Shown here: positions 21,084 through 32,756 of the stretch, piece by piece
How the letters are laid out: every line of letters starts with the position of its first letter
How positions within the stretch are numbered: position 1 is the first letter of the stretch
NCBI GenBank assembly: GCA_019059635.1
Contig: JAGVRJ010000004.1
Span: 2,232,001-2,296,000, forward strand
Direction of reading: 5' to 3'
From: Proales similis
Taxonomy: Eukaryota; Rotifera; Eurotatoria; Ploima; Proalidae
Length of the DNA: 64,000 bases
Translations under genes and position numbers: made by a program
Notes under the pieces: model-generated
Told to the model about the DNA's origin: nothing
Databases searched by the model: none
Seen by the model: only the letters and a program-made list of their open reading frames with translations

Positions 21084-21317
21084 CTACACCGGAGCGTTTG
21101 ACACACGATAAATTGTATAAGAAATAATGAAAAAGATAACAGCGATGCATAAAATTGCAATTAAGATAAGTACAACAAGGAACCAAGTTGAATCATAGAA
21201 CTGAAGCTGGCTCGGTTTGGCATCTTCTTTCCGACAGGTGACTCTCACCAGTTCAAAGTCAATCGGTTCATATGGCTCTTGATGGCTTGTATTGTCTGAT
21301 TCATGTTTCGGGTTCAT
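21084..21317 (-). CDS. Small single-pass membrane protein
   Basis: A 77-residue frame starting at ATG 21317. An acidic N-terminus of about 45 residues precedes a strong transmembrane segment (FLVVLILIAILCIAVIFFII), leaving about ten residues after it, as in a tail-anchored protein. No similarity recognised. The clear hydrophobic segment favours a real gene; the small size keeps confidence moderate. Additional exons upstream (higher coordinates) are possible. Confidence 0.45.
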   Translation of the reverse strand: MNPKHESDNTSHQEPYEPIDFELVRVTCRKEDAKPSQLQFYDSTWFLVVLILIAILCIAVIFFIISYTIYRVSNAPV

Positions 21318-22494
21318 TTCTGGCCGACTTTTTTTTCTTCAATGAAACTCCTTTCGAAATTCAATTCTTTAAGGGTCCGGTGACCGAATAACGACCGAAT
21401 ATTGTCGCAATTCACGCCAGCTCCTCTTCGTCTGAAACAAGAAAAAAATCATTTAAATTCTGGTCTTGTTAAACGTTGCCTAGCTCAGCTTTACGAGCTG
21501 AATTTCAAATGAGGACCAGAGTTGTCTGATGTTTGAGTTTTGCATATTTTTATTTCGTTGCTGGCTTTAATTAGAGATAGGACGAGCAGTTATTTGGGTT
21601 ATAGCACTCACGCATCTAAAACATAAAATATATGTCGAAAAGAGCCAGCGAGAGGAACGGCTTCATTTAAGTAAATAATCATTTGCTCTGCGCCTGTACT
21701 CAACTCAGGCGTGCCCTAACGCCTCATAAAACTTGGACGATCGCCGCATTGTTTTCTGTGTGTGCCATTTGGGAAGACTTGTAACGGCGTCTGAGAGGAT
21801 ACTTGATCGGCCGATTTATACATTTCTTTAGTTCTTTTCTAACGTGCCAACAATCTACTGCAAAAGTCAAACCAGACATGGGCATAATCCGAGCGGATAA
21901 AGAATTCAGATCAGTTCAATTGATGTAAATCATTTTCTGAGGATAATAGCTAAGTAACGCTTGTTTTTCTTCGCCTTGGCTTTTTACAAACTGCATGAGT
22001 ACCAGTTGATGGCGCCACTATCAATTGTATACCTGCAAATAGTTAAAGTTTGAGCTATTAGGTCATAGCTGGCTTTCAAGTGAGCAATAAGTTAGAATAA
22101 AAAAAGCATGATCAATTATTGGGAACAATATTCAGTCAAAGAAAATACAGAAGCATGACGTTAATGCAAAATCGAAAAACGCAATTTCTACGTTAAAAGC
22201 CGGCTCTTTGATTGAAAAGCTTGAAACATTTGGTGTTGGCGGCAGCCTCACTCAGCTTGAAAAGCTGTCCTAAAACACCGGAAAAGAGTCACAGTCTGCT
22301 TGGAACTTTTTCTTTTTGAATCCGGTCGAAAGCTAAATGATTTGTCTACAGTTAAGTAAACATGATCGACTTTGGGATTAAATAGTCAGGAAATAGAAGT
22401 CGAACGAGAGTGAAAGAGAAAAATACCGATTGACTTTATTTAAAAGTGAATCACGGCTTCATTTTTCAAAGTATAACGTTTGAGCTGGTTGAAA
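21318..22494. other. 1.2-kb gap, no gene seen
   Basis: AT-rich; both strands lack a long frame. It contains the upstream region of WD40-EGF gene A. I see no repeat family or RNA gene. Confidence 0.55.
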
Positions 22495-24808
22495 ATGAAA
22501 ATTGTTGTTTTGCTCTTGTTGCCTTTGATCAGAGCCATCGAATCAAAATGCAAGTTTGCTCTTTTTGTCGATTATCAATTTTAGGTAAACGTTCTAGATC
22601 TTGAACATTTTTCTATCTTAAGGGTTGGCATCGGCTGGATCGCAAGGAAAGCTGATGGTTTGGGATTTAGAGAACGGCGATCGAATAAGAACATATGACT
22701 CAAGTGGCAGGATTGAATCGAGCAGGTATTTGTCAAAGGGACGAATCGCAGTCGGCTCCAGAAACGGTCATTTCGAGATCTGGGACATTTGTCTAAATAC
22801 CTCAAGAAGATATGCGGCTCACGATGAAAGATTAACGCAGATTGCTGTCGCTGCTCACTACGATCTTATAGTCACGGGATCGAAAGCGAGAAATTACAAA
22901 ACGTGGAATTTAACAAGCGAAAGAGAAGAGTATGAATTTGACGATTTGTCAGGTTCTGTATCAGCTGTCGAAATATTAAGTAAAAACAGATTTGCAGTGG
23001 CTGACTCCAGTGGAGAATTAAGAGTGAGAGACGCCGTTAGCGGTAGATTATTGTATTCAGACGACCTTAACAGCCAAGTGACGTGTTTGAAGGAGCTTGA
23101 AATCGATTTTCTAGCTGCCGGCTTGGCCAATGGAAGAATTATCACGTTTTATTTAGACCAGAACCCGATAGCCAGTCAAAACTTGAATTGGCACTCGCAA
23201 GAAATTACGGCTTTGCTCAAGTTGAACGCTCAGTATTTTGCAAGCGCTTCCAGGGATAACTCCATAGTTATTTGGTCTCTTCAAGATAACCATTTCATAC
23301 GAGAGTTAACGGATCATTCGGCAGATGTGAACGTCTTGCTCAATTCTGGGTCTGGCGCCTTTTTAAGCGGCTCAAACGATCGAAAAATAATTATTCGATC
23401 GGAAAACGGCCAATCCAACTTGGCAATCCTAACCGACTCGATGGACATTGAGAGAATGGACCTGGTCGAAGAAGATTTATTAGTGACTGCTGATGAAAAG
23501 CTAATAGGCGTATGGAATTTGACTAAAAATGAGAGAATCATGTTAATCGAAATTCCCAGCTCGGAGCAAAATCTCTTGTCGCTTGAATCGTTCGATGATC
23601 CTTGCGCTCCAAAAAAGCAAAATGAAACAAAAATTAGCGATAACGGCACCACCGCGTGGACAGCTGCTGAACAAACAACAACTCGGATTGAAGAAGAAAT
23701 GAACCCACTGGTGGCGGAAGGAGAGACATCGACTCACTCCTACCTTGCCACCAACTCAAGCGTCCAGGTACCAAATGACCCTCGGAATTCTTCTCATCAG
23801 ACCCTAGAGCCAGAGGAGACAACTAGAGCGGCTTGGCTACCTCAGACGAGCAGTGTCGGCGAACACATTTCAGAATGGCCCGGCACTAGCCAAGCATCAC
23901 TAAACATGACCGAGTCTTACGATTCTGCTGCCACGTCAAGTAGGATGCGATTGACTGCTTTGTTTCGATCACCTTGTTTAAGACCACTAATGCAATCTAG
24001 GTGAGCCAAATTTAGAGACAAGTCTGGCGCCATCGGAAGAAGTGATCACAGCCCAAGTTCTACTATCCTCAGTACCAAGTATGAGTCTCTCATGTGCTTA
24101 TTAACTCCTTCTCAATGAGCTTGCCTGCTAGATAATCAGCCATTCGACATTGCTGACCTGTCAGAAGAAGCTGTTCTTCAGCTACTGGAGAGCGGACTCG
24201 ATCCGTCAGTATGTGTGGTGAACTGCACCAACCAAGGCCACTGCTTGTTCGACGGAGTGGCTCTGCGATGCAACTGCGAGAAACATTACTCAGGCGCGGC
24301 GTGTTCAGTTGAACAGCGCAAGTGCGCCTCGTCTCCCTGCTTGAACAACGGCACCTGCCACAATCTACTGCCAATCAACATCTCCTCTGGCCAGTATGAC
24401 TTTGACTGCGAGTGTGCGCCATTATTCTATGGACGCAACTGCCAGTTCAAGATTGACTTGTGTGCAAATGTGACCTGTTCAGGCAATGGGAAATGCGTGC
24501 CGGGCGCAGACGGCCGCTCTGTCTCGTGCAAGTGTTTCTATCTTTTTGAAGGCGATCAATGTGAAACACAGTCCTCTGATTTGGAGGTTGCCAAATCTGT
24601 GATCTCATACTCGACTATCGTGGCCATTATAGTGATTGTGCTGATTCTCTCGCTTTTCCCTCTTCTGGATCTAATCCGCATTTTTAGCCCAGCTGTCAAG
24701 TCAAAGCCTTTCAAGTCAAAGTGGTTCAAGCCAAAACAGTTCAAGTCACAGCCGCCGCTCAAACAGAAGCGGCGCCTGGTTAAAAAGCATCCGGTCTACG
24801 TTTCTTGA
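22495..24808 (+). CDS. WD40-EGF transmembrane receptor A
   Basis: Four exons joined by phase 1: 22495-22549, 22623-23939, 24001-24078, 24165-24808, about 697 aa. Order: signal peptide (MKIVVLLLLPLIRAIE), seven or so WD40-like blades (for example GKLMVWDLENG, GHFEIWDI, NSIVIWSLQDN, KLIGVWNLTKN), a long Ser/Thr-rich linker (about 330-480), three EGF-like repeats, a transmembrane segment at about 628-651 and a basic tail. The first intron uses a GC donor. The placing of a signal peptide before the propeller and a membrane segment after the EGFs puts the propeller outside the cell. The tail repeats a K-x-FKSK-like unit. Two close relatives lie at 44536 and 46946. Function unknown; a surface recognition role is inference. 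Confidence 0.82.
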
Positions 24809-26734
24809 TCGTTCCCTTCTGACTGCATTTACTCCCTTTTTGCAGCATATTCGCGTAGTAAATTGTTATTTTGTGCATTTGTCAATCTTCGAGAGGAAGT
24901 GAGACGGGATCGATGGGGCCAAATCTATCAATAGGGGAAAAAGTGTTTGCTACGGACTCAAACGGTCGAACTATTTACATTGTCCTACGTGTTGGAGCAT
25001 TGTTAGGTTGGAAACAATATCCACAAAGCTTAATGAGCAAACTCAGGCGCGAATCAGCAAACAAAAGCGCGCGGGACAAACAGAGCTGCATGCTTGCTGC
25101 CCGAACTGCTTGACTCTTTGAGCGAGTCTTCTTTTGAATGCAAATATCGCAATAGAAATTAAATTGTAACATTTATTTGAAGAAGCATTATAAACACCGA
25201 AGCTTATCGTCGCTCTGGGCTCATAAAGCAATTAATTGAATTAATTAGACGCTGAGATAGGCATGCGTCAGTTTGTCGGAGGCAAGCACGTCGCTCTCGA
25301 GGGAGCGGCTCTAAGTTCCGCGCCCATGTTCTAGGGCACGGGGCCGGGGGCTTTCGGTGTCGGTTTTATTCATCGCGCGTTTATCTTAAGACGAGCTGAC
25401 CGATTTGATGGTCGCTGCCGTCGGCTCGTCGTCATCAGAAGACGATCATGCCCAACAGCCATTAGTTGTTCGGAGCGCAACCGGTTTGAATTAACAGCAG
25501 TTAAATTGGATGCATGCGAGTGCAGCAAAATATATATATTGGCAACAGAAGCACTTGAGAGGAGAGGGCGCCGCGCCAGCTAGCCAGTAATACTCTCGCT
25601 TTAGCTTGATTGATCGACTCAAAATTGCAATCTATTGAGAGAGTGAAAAATGAGGTCAATCAAATAGCTGGCTCACACAGGCACTCGCACAGGCAGAGAG
25701 AAACACTTGGCGGCGCAGTTTCGCAGTCTCAATTTCCACGCTCGCTAATCGAGCGAAATGTGATCGCCACGATTAATTTAACAATGCAATGATTTGAATC
25801 GGCTCATTGCAGCGAGCTTTGCCCTTCTCTATTTTCTCACTGTCTCTCTCTCTCTTACTCTTTCTCTTTTCTGCGGCTCATCTCTGTTGCTGCGCTTCTC
25901 TTTTCCAGCCGCTGTCGATCAGTCGCTCTCATTTCCATTCAATACAATGCTAGAGACGCGGTTTAATTGAAGGGCGTTTGCAAATAGACTCGAGCTTTCA
26001 AGTTGAAGCTGCGCGCATTTGCTCGATTTCATGTTCCGACAGAAAAGTAATCAGGCAGTGCCAATCAAATAAATATCGATCAACACGCTCGTCAAGAAAA
26101 GACGAGTTTTGACGGCAGCCACAATAGCAGCGTCATGTGTGCTTGGTCGGTCGACGGTAAATTGCCCATTTCCTGCCTTGCTCTCCATAATTCATCGAAT
26201 GCGGACGTCCAATTCCGCATAATGGCCAGAGTTAAGCAGCCGTTTATGTCAATTTATGATTAGTAGACGTACAATGTCCGTCAGTGAAAATGCTAATCTC
26301 ATTCACGATTATAGAGTGAAATGAGAGGTCTCGAAGAGGCTATCGCTAATAAGCAAATGCTAACGATGATGAATGTGTGAGATTAAGCGAGACCAATAGA
26401 CCAGACACACATCCGGCGCTCTCGCATATTACACACTCACACACACACACACACACATGCACTTTACGAACACACAAACTCGCTTAATTCCGCTCTCGCA
26501 TATATGCCCGGCCATATTCATTATTCACGCGAATGTCAATGAAGAGCGCTGGCACGGACCCATGAGCGCATGTCCTCGAATGCAGATCATGATGCCTCTC
26601 GTTGATGAGAGAGTTCTCTGTGTGTTTATGGACGTTTTGTTCATTCGAACTTTTTCTTTTCCAGATGTGAATATGTTTCTGTAAAAGCGAACGAGAAGCC
26701 GACACCAAATAGCGCGAGTGAATTGAAAAAAAAA
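24809..26734. other. 1.9-kb region upstream of MAGI
   Basis: No coding frame is supportable. It holds the probable MAGI promoter and 5' UTR, with pyrimidine-rich and GC-rich parts (25260-25460, 25840-25910). Confidence 0.5.
26439..26457. repeat. AC dinucleotide microsatellite
   Basis: About nine AC units upstream of MAGI. Similar short AC/CA runs occur at 43625-43640, 52331-52348 and 59678-59691. Confidence 0.9.
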
Positions 26735-29700
26735 ATGAGCAGTCAACAGCAGCAGACATCATCGTCATCGAGCGATCGTCATCAGGCGATTAAGCAGCAG
26801 CAGCAGTCGCCGATGAAAGAAAAAGCAGAATCCAGCAAGCATTGGTCGCACCGTTTACGTCGAGTGCAAATACCGAGTAGAGCAGTGCCAGAGTTATTGC
26901 AGGCAGTGAACGGGGGCTCGGACAACGGACAGTTTGTTTACACTCGCGACTGCCTCCAAATCGACAACACGAGCCTGCTTCAGCCGGGCGATATAATTTT
27001 AGAGGCGAACGCAGAGCACAAGCTGAGCGGCTACACGCTGAGCGACGTAAGAGCCCTGCTCGAGCAACTCGGCTCCAGTGGCCAACACATAGAGCTGCAA
27101 GTGTGTCGAAGCAAGACGGCGCTCGAACAGCTTGTCTCGTCGACTTCAAATATGTCGCTGACGTCGTCCGCCTCCAACTCGAGCGCGTCGGCGGCCGAAG
27201 ACGCGCCACACGTGCTTGCTCACTTGCCGCTCGAGCTGCGCGCCTATCTAGACGAGCGATTTGAAAAAGACTCTCACGACTACCAACTGCAGCAAGTTAT
27301 TCGCGAGAACGTTTACATGCGAACGGTTCCCTGCACCACTCGACCGCCCCGTCCTGGCGAGCAGAACGGCCGCGACTACATATTCCTGAGCCACGACCAG
27401 TTCATGCAGCTGGAACAGTGCGGCGATCTACTCGAGTACGGTGTTTACAACGGCCACTTGTACGGCACGCCCAAGCCACCGAAGCAGCCGAGCGAGCCCT
27501 CAGGTGAGTTTTTGTCGACCTTCTGAGCAGCGCAGAATAGAAGCACCCTAGGCTCGCGCAATTAGCTCCTTATCGTGTGCACGAGCAATTAAAATAGCTG
27601 AGCTTATCGCACGCCTAATTGGCCTCGATATTTAAAGCTCTCTGTTTGAGGCCGAGTTTGCCCGCGGTCCCAGATCTCTGGTCGCCTCTGTTTCCATTCG
27701 CATTCTCTTGTTTTCGCCCAACTCAGACTTAATTGCTTTTTAAAACCGACCAGATTTGTTCAAAGCCGATTCGGAAGAAAGAGAGCAGCAAAGAGAGCCC
27801 GAGTCGGACAGAGCGATCCCGGCCACTAGACTGGTGTCGTCCGCCGAGCGAGACGTCGACGAGAAGAAAGGCGAAGAGTTGTTGCCCTACGGTTGGGAGA
27901 AGGTCGAAGACCCGGAGTACGGAACTTTCTACATAGAGTGAGTAGCTCCATTCTAACACTTGCAAGCTAAGAATTAGAAATGAATCATCACAATCGCTCG
28001 CTAAGCCGTCGGTTTATGTTTATTCCGCATACTCGATTTAAATTAAAAACGAAGAAAACTCTAATTTGTCCATAATCACTCTGACCGAGCGGTTGAATCT
28101 TGCTCTTACGAGCGACCCTTTGCATTGCCCGCCGATCGTTTCTAATTTCTCTCGCTTTTTTAAGCCACGTGAACAAGAAAACAACTTACGAGCATCCGTC
28201 GGTAGAAGAGGCTCGAATGAGAACATTCAAACCGGAGGTGGCGGCGGCGGCGGCAGAAGATGAGGAGGAAGAGGAGGCTATCGACCAGGCGCCCAAGCCA
28301 CCGCTTCCACCACGCCGCAACGTCTATTTCACTCGCGAGCCGAACGAACTGAGAGGACAGTTTATAAAAACCTCGTTGCGCAAAAGCTCGAACGGATTCG
28401 GCTTCACCATAATCGGCGCCAACGAGACGAGCGAAGACTTCCTTCAGATCAAACTGATTGTGCCAGAGGGCCCCGCAGCCCGAGATGGACGCCTCAGACA
28501 GGGCGACGTGCTTGTCTACGTGAACAATGAATGTGTGCTCGGCTACACGCATCAGGACGTGGTTGAAATATTTCAGTCGATCGCGGTCGGCAATCAAGTC
28601 CATTTGACTGTGTGTCGCGGCTATCCGCTCTGCATTGATCCGAACGATCCGAATATTGAAATCATGTCGCTGCCGGCCATCAACAACCCGGCCCGACCAC
28701 AGGCGGCCGTAGAGAGTGAGGAGCCTGCGCAAGCCACACTTGACACCGACTCTGAATATTACTGCGAGGAGTACGAAGAGATTTATGTGCCGATCGTGAA
28801 GGGCGCGCAAGGGTTCGGCTTCACGATTGCCGACGATGCTCAAATGAACCATCAAAAAGTAAAGCAAATATTCGACAGGGCCCGATGTCGCCTCCTCATG
28901 GAGAACGACATTCTGCTCAGCATAAACGGAGTCGAGCTGAAAAACAAGCCTCACGTCCAAGTGGTCGAACTGCTAAAAGAGTGTCCGAGTGGCCAAGAGG
29001 CGGTTTTAAAGCTCAAGCGTCGTAAATATGAAATATTCAAGTCAAAGCCGCCCCCAGCGCCCTCTAGCGTCAGTCAGGTGGAAGCACGCCGCCTAGTCAA
29101 CTCCAACAGCCACCACTCGCTCTTGGCCGAACGCGAACCAAGTCAAATGCAGCTGCAGCACGAGCGACGAGCCAAAACGCCCAACATTCTTATGAGCAGC
29201 AACTACCAAGAGCTGAGCGCTCATCGAAGCGGCGCTGAACTCCGCTCCAAAACGCCGACAACCGATCGAATGCTGAGCGGCGCCGCCGAGCCTCACGACT
29301 ACATTTACTTGACCAACACAAACGAACGACGCGAGACAGCTGCGATCAGCCGCAAAGAGGCCAGTCCTGCTCCTCATGCTCCGATCTACGACCGAACCAC
29401 CGACATTCAATACGAAAGGATCCAACAGAATGGTGCCGTGATGCGGTCGAAAACGCCCGGGCCCGAGTTCAATTACTTTCGTTCGCAGAACGCGGCTCAA
29501 ACTGATTATCAGACAATCGGCTCATTGGGCGCAAATCGATCGAACGGTCTGAGTCGAAGTAAAACGCCCACCGCCGACATGCTCTTTTATCCGAGTCAAG
29601 ATAGATCGAACGGAGCAGACATGAGCGAATTGCTGAGTCGAGATCTGCTCGAACTAATGCTCAGCAGCAATGGCAGCGAGATAAGCCTGAGCAGCGACGT

Positions 29701-31216
29701 CGACGGCAACAACTTTCTGGAGCTCAGCGTCGACTTGGTCAGACAAGAGAGCGGTTTCGGATTTCGCATAGTCGGCGGCGAAGAAGAAGGCTCTCAGGTG
29801 GCGGTCGGTTTCATTGTGCCCGACGGAGCAGCGCATTTGGATAATCGACTCAGGCCGGGCGACGAGCTGATCATGATCGACGACGAATGCGTTCTGGGCG
29901 CAACACATCGCCGCGTGGTCCAGCTCATGACCATTGCCGGCCTCAAGAGACACGTGCGACTCTTGGCCCGTCGCCGTCTCACTCACCAGCAGTATCAGGC
30001 GATTCTACAGCTTCAACAGAACAGACAGCCGGCGGCCGACTCGCGTCAATACCCCTACACGGTCACGTTGTTCCGCAACAATAACGAAGGCTTCGGCTTC
30101 GTGATCATTTCGACCACAAGCCGCAACGGACCCTCAATAGGTAAATTTCGTCGCCATAGTCTCATTCCACACCAGGCGGCCCATTTAGCCAGTGGCCCAT
30201 ATGCGCGCATTTCGTTCGCCAACATAGGTAACATGTGTCAGAGATTTGACTGCTTGCTGATGCTGTTATGAGTGTGCTGGTCTACCTGCTCATCAGATTG
30301 CGTTTGCCTAGCTGAACTGAAGCCGCACGGTGTTGAGTGAAGCTGCACATTTGTTTGCCATTTGCAACTAATCTAATCTCATGTTGTAGGAAAAATAGTC
30401 GAGAACAGTCCGGCAGAGAGAAGTCAGCGGTTAAATGTGGGCGATCGAATTCTGGCCGTCAATGGAATAAACATAACCCAAATGAACCATCTGGAGATTG
30501 TGCGACTCATAAAAGAGTCGGGCAATTCAATTACTTTGACCATCGGAGCGCCTATTCAAACAACGGCTGCCGAAGCAAATCAAATGGCTGCCACTCGTGC
30601 GATCAATTATCAGTCGATGCCATCATTCCCGCCTGTTGCTCCTCGGCCGGTCGTAAATCAGAACGAATATCACGTGATCGAGTTGCGTAAAACGGGCGCT
30701 GGCGGATTCGGCTTCAGCATTCGCGGTGGCAAAGAGTTCAACATTCCTCTGTTTGTTCTCAAACTCGCCGATAACGGCCCGGCCACTCTTGACGGCCGTC
30801 TTCAAGTCGGCGACCAGATTCTGGAGATAAACGGCATCGACGCCTACCACATGACTCACAGCGAAGCGATCGAGCGAATCAAGTCGGCCGGCAACATGGT
30901 CACTCTGCTGATTAGGAGAACGGGCTTGCCGCCGCCTTCGATCACCGACATAATCGCGGCCAACTCGTCTGCAGCCGTGTTATCTGCCCAACCGCAGCAG
31001 CAAGCGCCAATTCCGCCGCACATTTCGCCTGTCGACCAATTTCAGCCGATCGTCGGCGGTGGTGGTTACTCCGTCTACTATCCGCCAGCAGCCGGCATGC
31101 CCAACAATCATCTGAGCAGCCATGATCTCGGTCGAATGAGAGCCAAATCGCCCTACATTGGAGCGAACGTGAAGCCCTATAGTTCGTTCGGCACCTTAGT
31201 GAACCGTCATTATTGA
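26735..31216 (+). CDS. MAGI: MAGI-type scaffold (PDZ-GK-WW-five PDZ)
   Basis: Four exons: 26735-27503, 27754-27937, 28165-30140, 30390-31216, in phase, about 1251 aa. Order matches MAGI junctional scaffolds: a divergent PDZ0 (about 30-130), a partial inactive guanylate kinase region (about 165-256), one WW domain (LPYGWEKVEDPEYG, about 302-333), then PDZ1 (383-471), PDZ2 (523-605), PDZ3 (834-920), PDZ4 (948-1030) and PDZ5 (1071-1153). The protein binds tails of membrane proteins at cell junctions and synapses. The WW is like the second WW of vertebrate MAGI; no first WW is seen in the exons or in intron 1. The region between PDZ2 and PDZ3 carries repeated RSKTP motifs (see findings). The start ATG follows an A run. 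Confidence 0.92.
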
Positions 31217-31814
31217 AATCTCAGCACCCGATGCTCCCAACTGTCGACCAGCCCTGAGCTAGAACGTGTCTAATTTACCAATCTCTGGAGTCTGCATCAT
31301 ATTCAAGGTTTCAAGTTTCGAAATCACGATTCGCACTTGACTTGTTCGCATGTATCTCGACTCATTTCTCACTTTGTCCGCTTTATTCTCTATTCGCTAA
31401 GGCAAACAATTATTTCTGACGATGGTTATTATTATTAATTGGCAGACAAATTGACTTTTGCCTGTATGCTCGTCGTCGTCAATTCGTTCGTCGTTCGTAC
31501 AGCGCATGTTCTTATGATTTCGGAAAAAAGATTTTTTTCTTTCTGTTTCACTCAAATAAGAGGAGAGCAACAACAACAACAACAACAAACCAAAAACAAA
31601 ATTATTAATATTTAAACGCTTTTCTATTCTCTTTTCTTTTTGTTCACTGTCTAAAATAAAACGAATCAATTGAGCCGCTGCCGACAAACAAGAGTGAATA
31701 AGGGAAAACTGGAGGAGATCTGCGTCTGTGCTCATGCGAAATTCAGATTTAACGAGTCGAATGAGAGGGAAACGCAGAGAGCTCAGTTTAAACAAAGTTT
31801 AAATTGCCGGCTGA
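31217..31814. other. Intergenic between MAGI and SLX1, with CAA repeat
   Basis: MAGI 3' flank and SLX1 promoter. A CAA trinucleotide run lies at about 31568-31589. No gene seen. Confidence 0.6.
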
Positions 31815-32702
31815 ATGCAGTCCAACGAGGAAAATCGTCACATATACAAAGCGGGGCACTTTTTCGGCTGCTATTTATTGGTGAGCACCAATCCGAAGTA
31901 CAAAGGCCGCACCTACATCGGATTCACAGTAAATCCGAGCCGGCGAATAAACCAGCACAATGCCGGCTACCAGAAAGGCGGCGCCAAACGAACGAGCGGC
32001 CGCGGCCCCTGGAACATGGTGCTGATTGTTCACGGCTTTCCCAACGAGATATCTGCGCTTCGATTCGAATGGGCTTGGCAGAATCCGGAAAAGTCGCTGC
32101 GCCTCAAACACATCGTGCCCAAAACAAAACAGTTCAATTTTAGCGCCAAATTCAGCGTTCTTGTCGAAATGCTTCGCATCGGGCCTTGGTGCAGACTGCC
32201 GCTCACTATTCGCTGGCTGAGGCAAGAATACCGTTGTGAATTCCCGCTCAACAAACTGCCCCCACCGCACATGCCGATCGAGTACGGGCTTGTTCAGATA
32301 AAAGGCAAAGTCAGCCAGCCCGATCAGCCGCAGCCACTTTTCTCACTCAGCGATCAATGCCAAATCTGCATGCATCCGATTATCGATCAGAACTGTTTGC
32401 AGCCAAACAACGCCGGCCTCAAATGCATCAAATGTCAGTCGAAATTTCACACAATCTGCTTGTGCAACATGTTTCTGATCGAACAAGCCGAAAGCACAAA
32501 CAGCAAACAGCTCATACCCATAGAGGGAACATGCTCGTCGTGCGACACAGTCCTCAACTGGGGCGAGCTGATCAATTATCGCCTAAAAGGTTTTCAAACG
32601 GCACATTCAACTGAAATGGAAGATGATGACTCTGAAGGAGACGAAGAGCATGACGAACAGGTATCGACCGATGACGAAATCTCCGCCGCATCCCAGCTCT
32701 GA
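31815..32702 (+). CDS. SLX1: SLX1 structure-specific endonuclease subunit
   Basis: A 295-residue single-exon protein. The N-terminal GIY-YIG nuclease domain (about 14-100) shows GCYLLVSTNPKYKGRTYIGFT and the family's NPSRRINQHN, GPWNMVLIVHGFP and ALRFEWAWQNP. A C-terminal zinc finger of RING/PHD type follows (CQICMHPI, CIKCQSKFHTICLCNMF, CSSCDTVLNWGELI, about 178-250), and then an acidic tail. SLX1 pairs with SLX4 in the nucleus to cut Holliday junctions and branched DNA. Length and domain order are standard. An AATAAA at 32718 follows the stop, only about 40 nt before the next gene's ATG. Confidence 0.95.
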   Translation: MQSNEENRHIYKAGHFFGCYLLVSTNPKYKGRTYIGFTVNPSRRINQHNAGYQKGGAKRTSGRGPWNMVLIVHGFPNEISALRFEWAWQNPEKSLRLKHIVPKTKQFNFSAKFSVLVEMLRIGPWCRLPLTIRWLRQEYRCEFPLNKLPPPHMPIEYGLVQIKGKVSQPDQPQPLFSLSDQCQICMHPIIDQNCLQPNNAGLKCIKCQSKFHTICLCNMFLIEQAESTNSKQLIPIEGTCSSCDTVLNWGELINYRLKGFQTAHSTEMEDDDSEGDEEHDEQVSTDDEISAASQL

Positions 32703-32756
32703 TTTCAGCCAAACGAGAATAAAATCAAGCGTTGGAAACGAGCCATCGCATACAAA

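Noticed and set aside
24871-25113. 80-codon frame downstream of receptor A
   Set aside because: No family features and no supporting splice or polyadenylation context; probably chance.
26439-26457. Regular AC repeat considered as part of a larger array
   Set aside because: A simple microsatellite with no spacer-repeat structure; CRISPR arrays are not expected in animal DNA.
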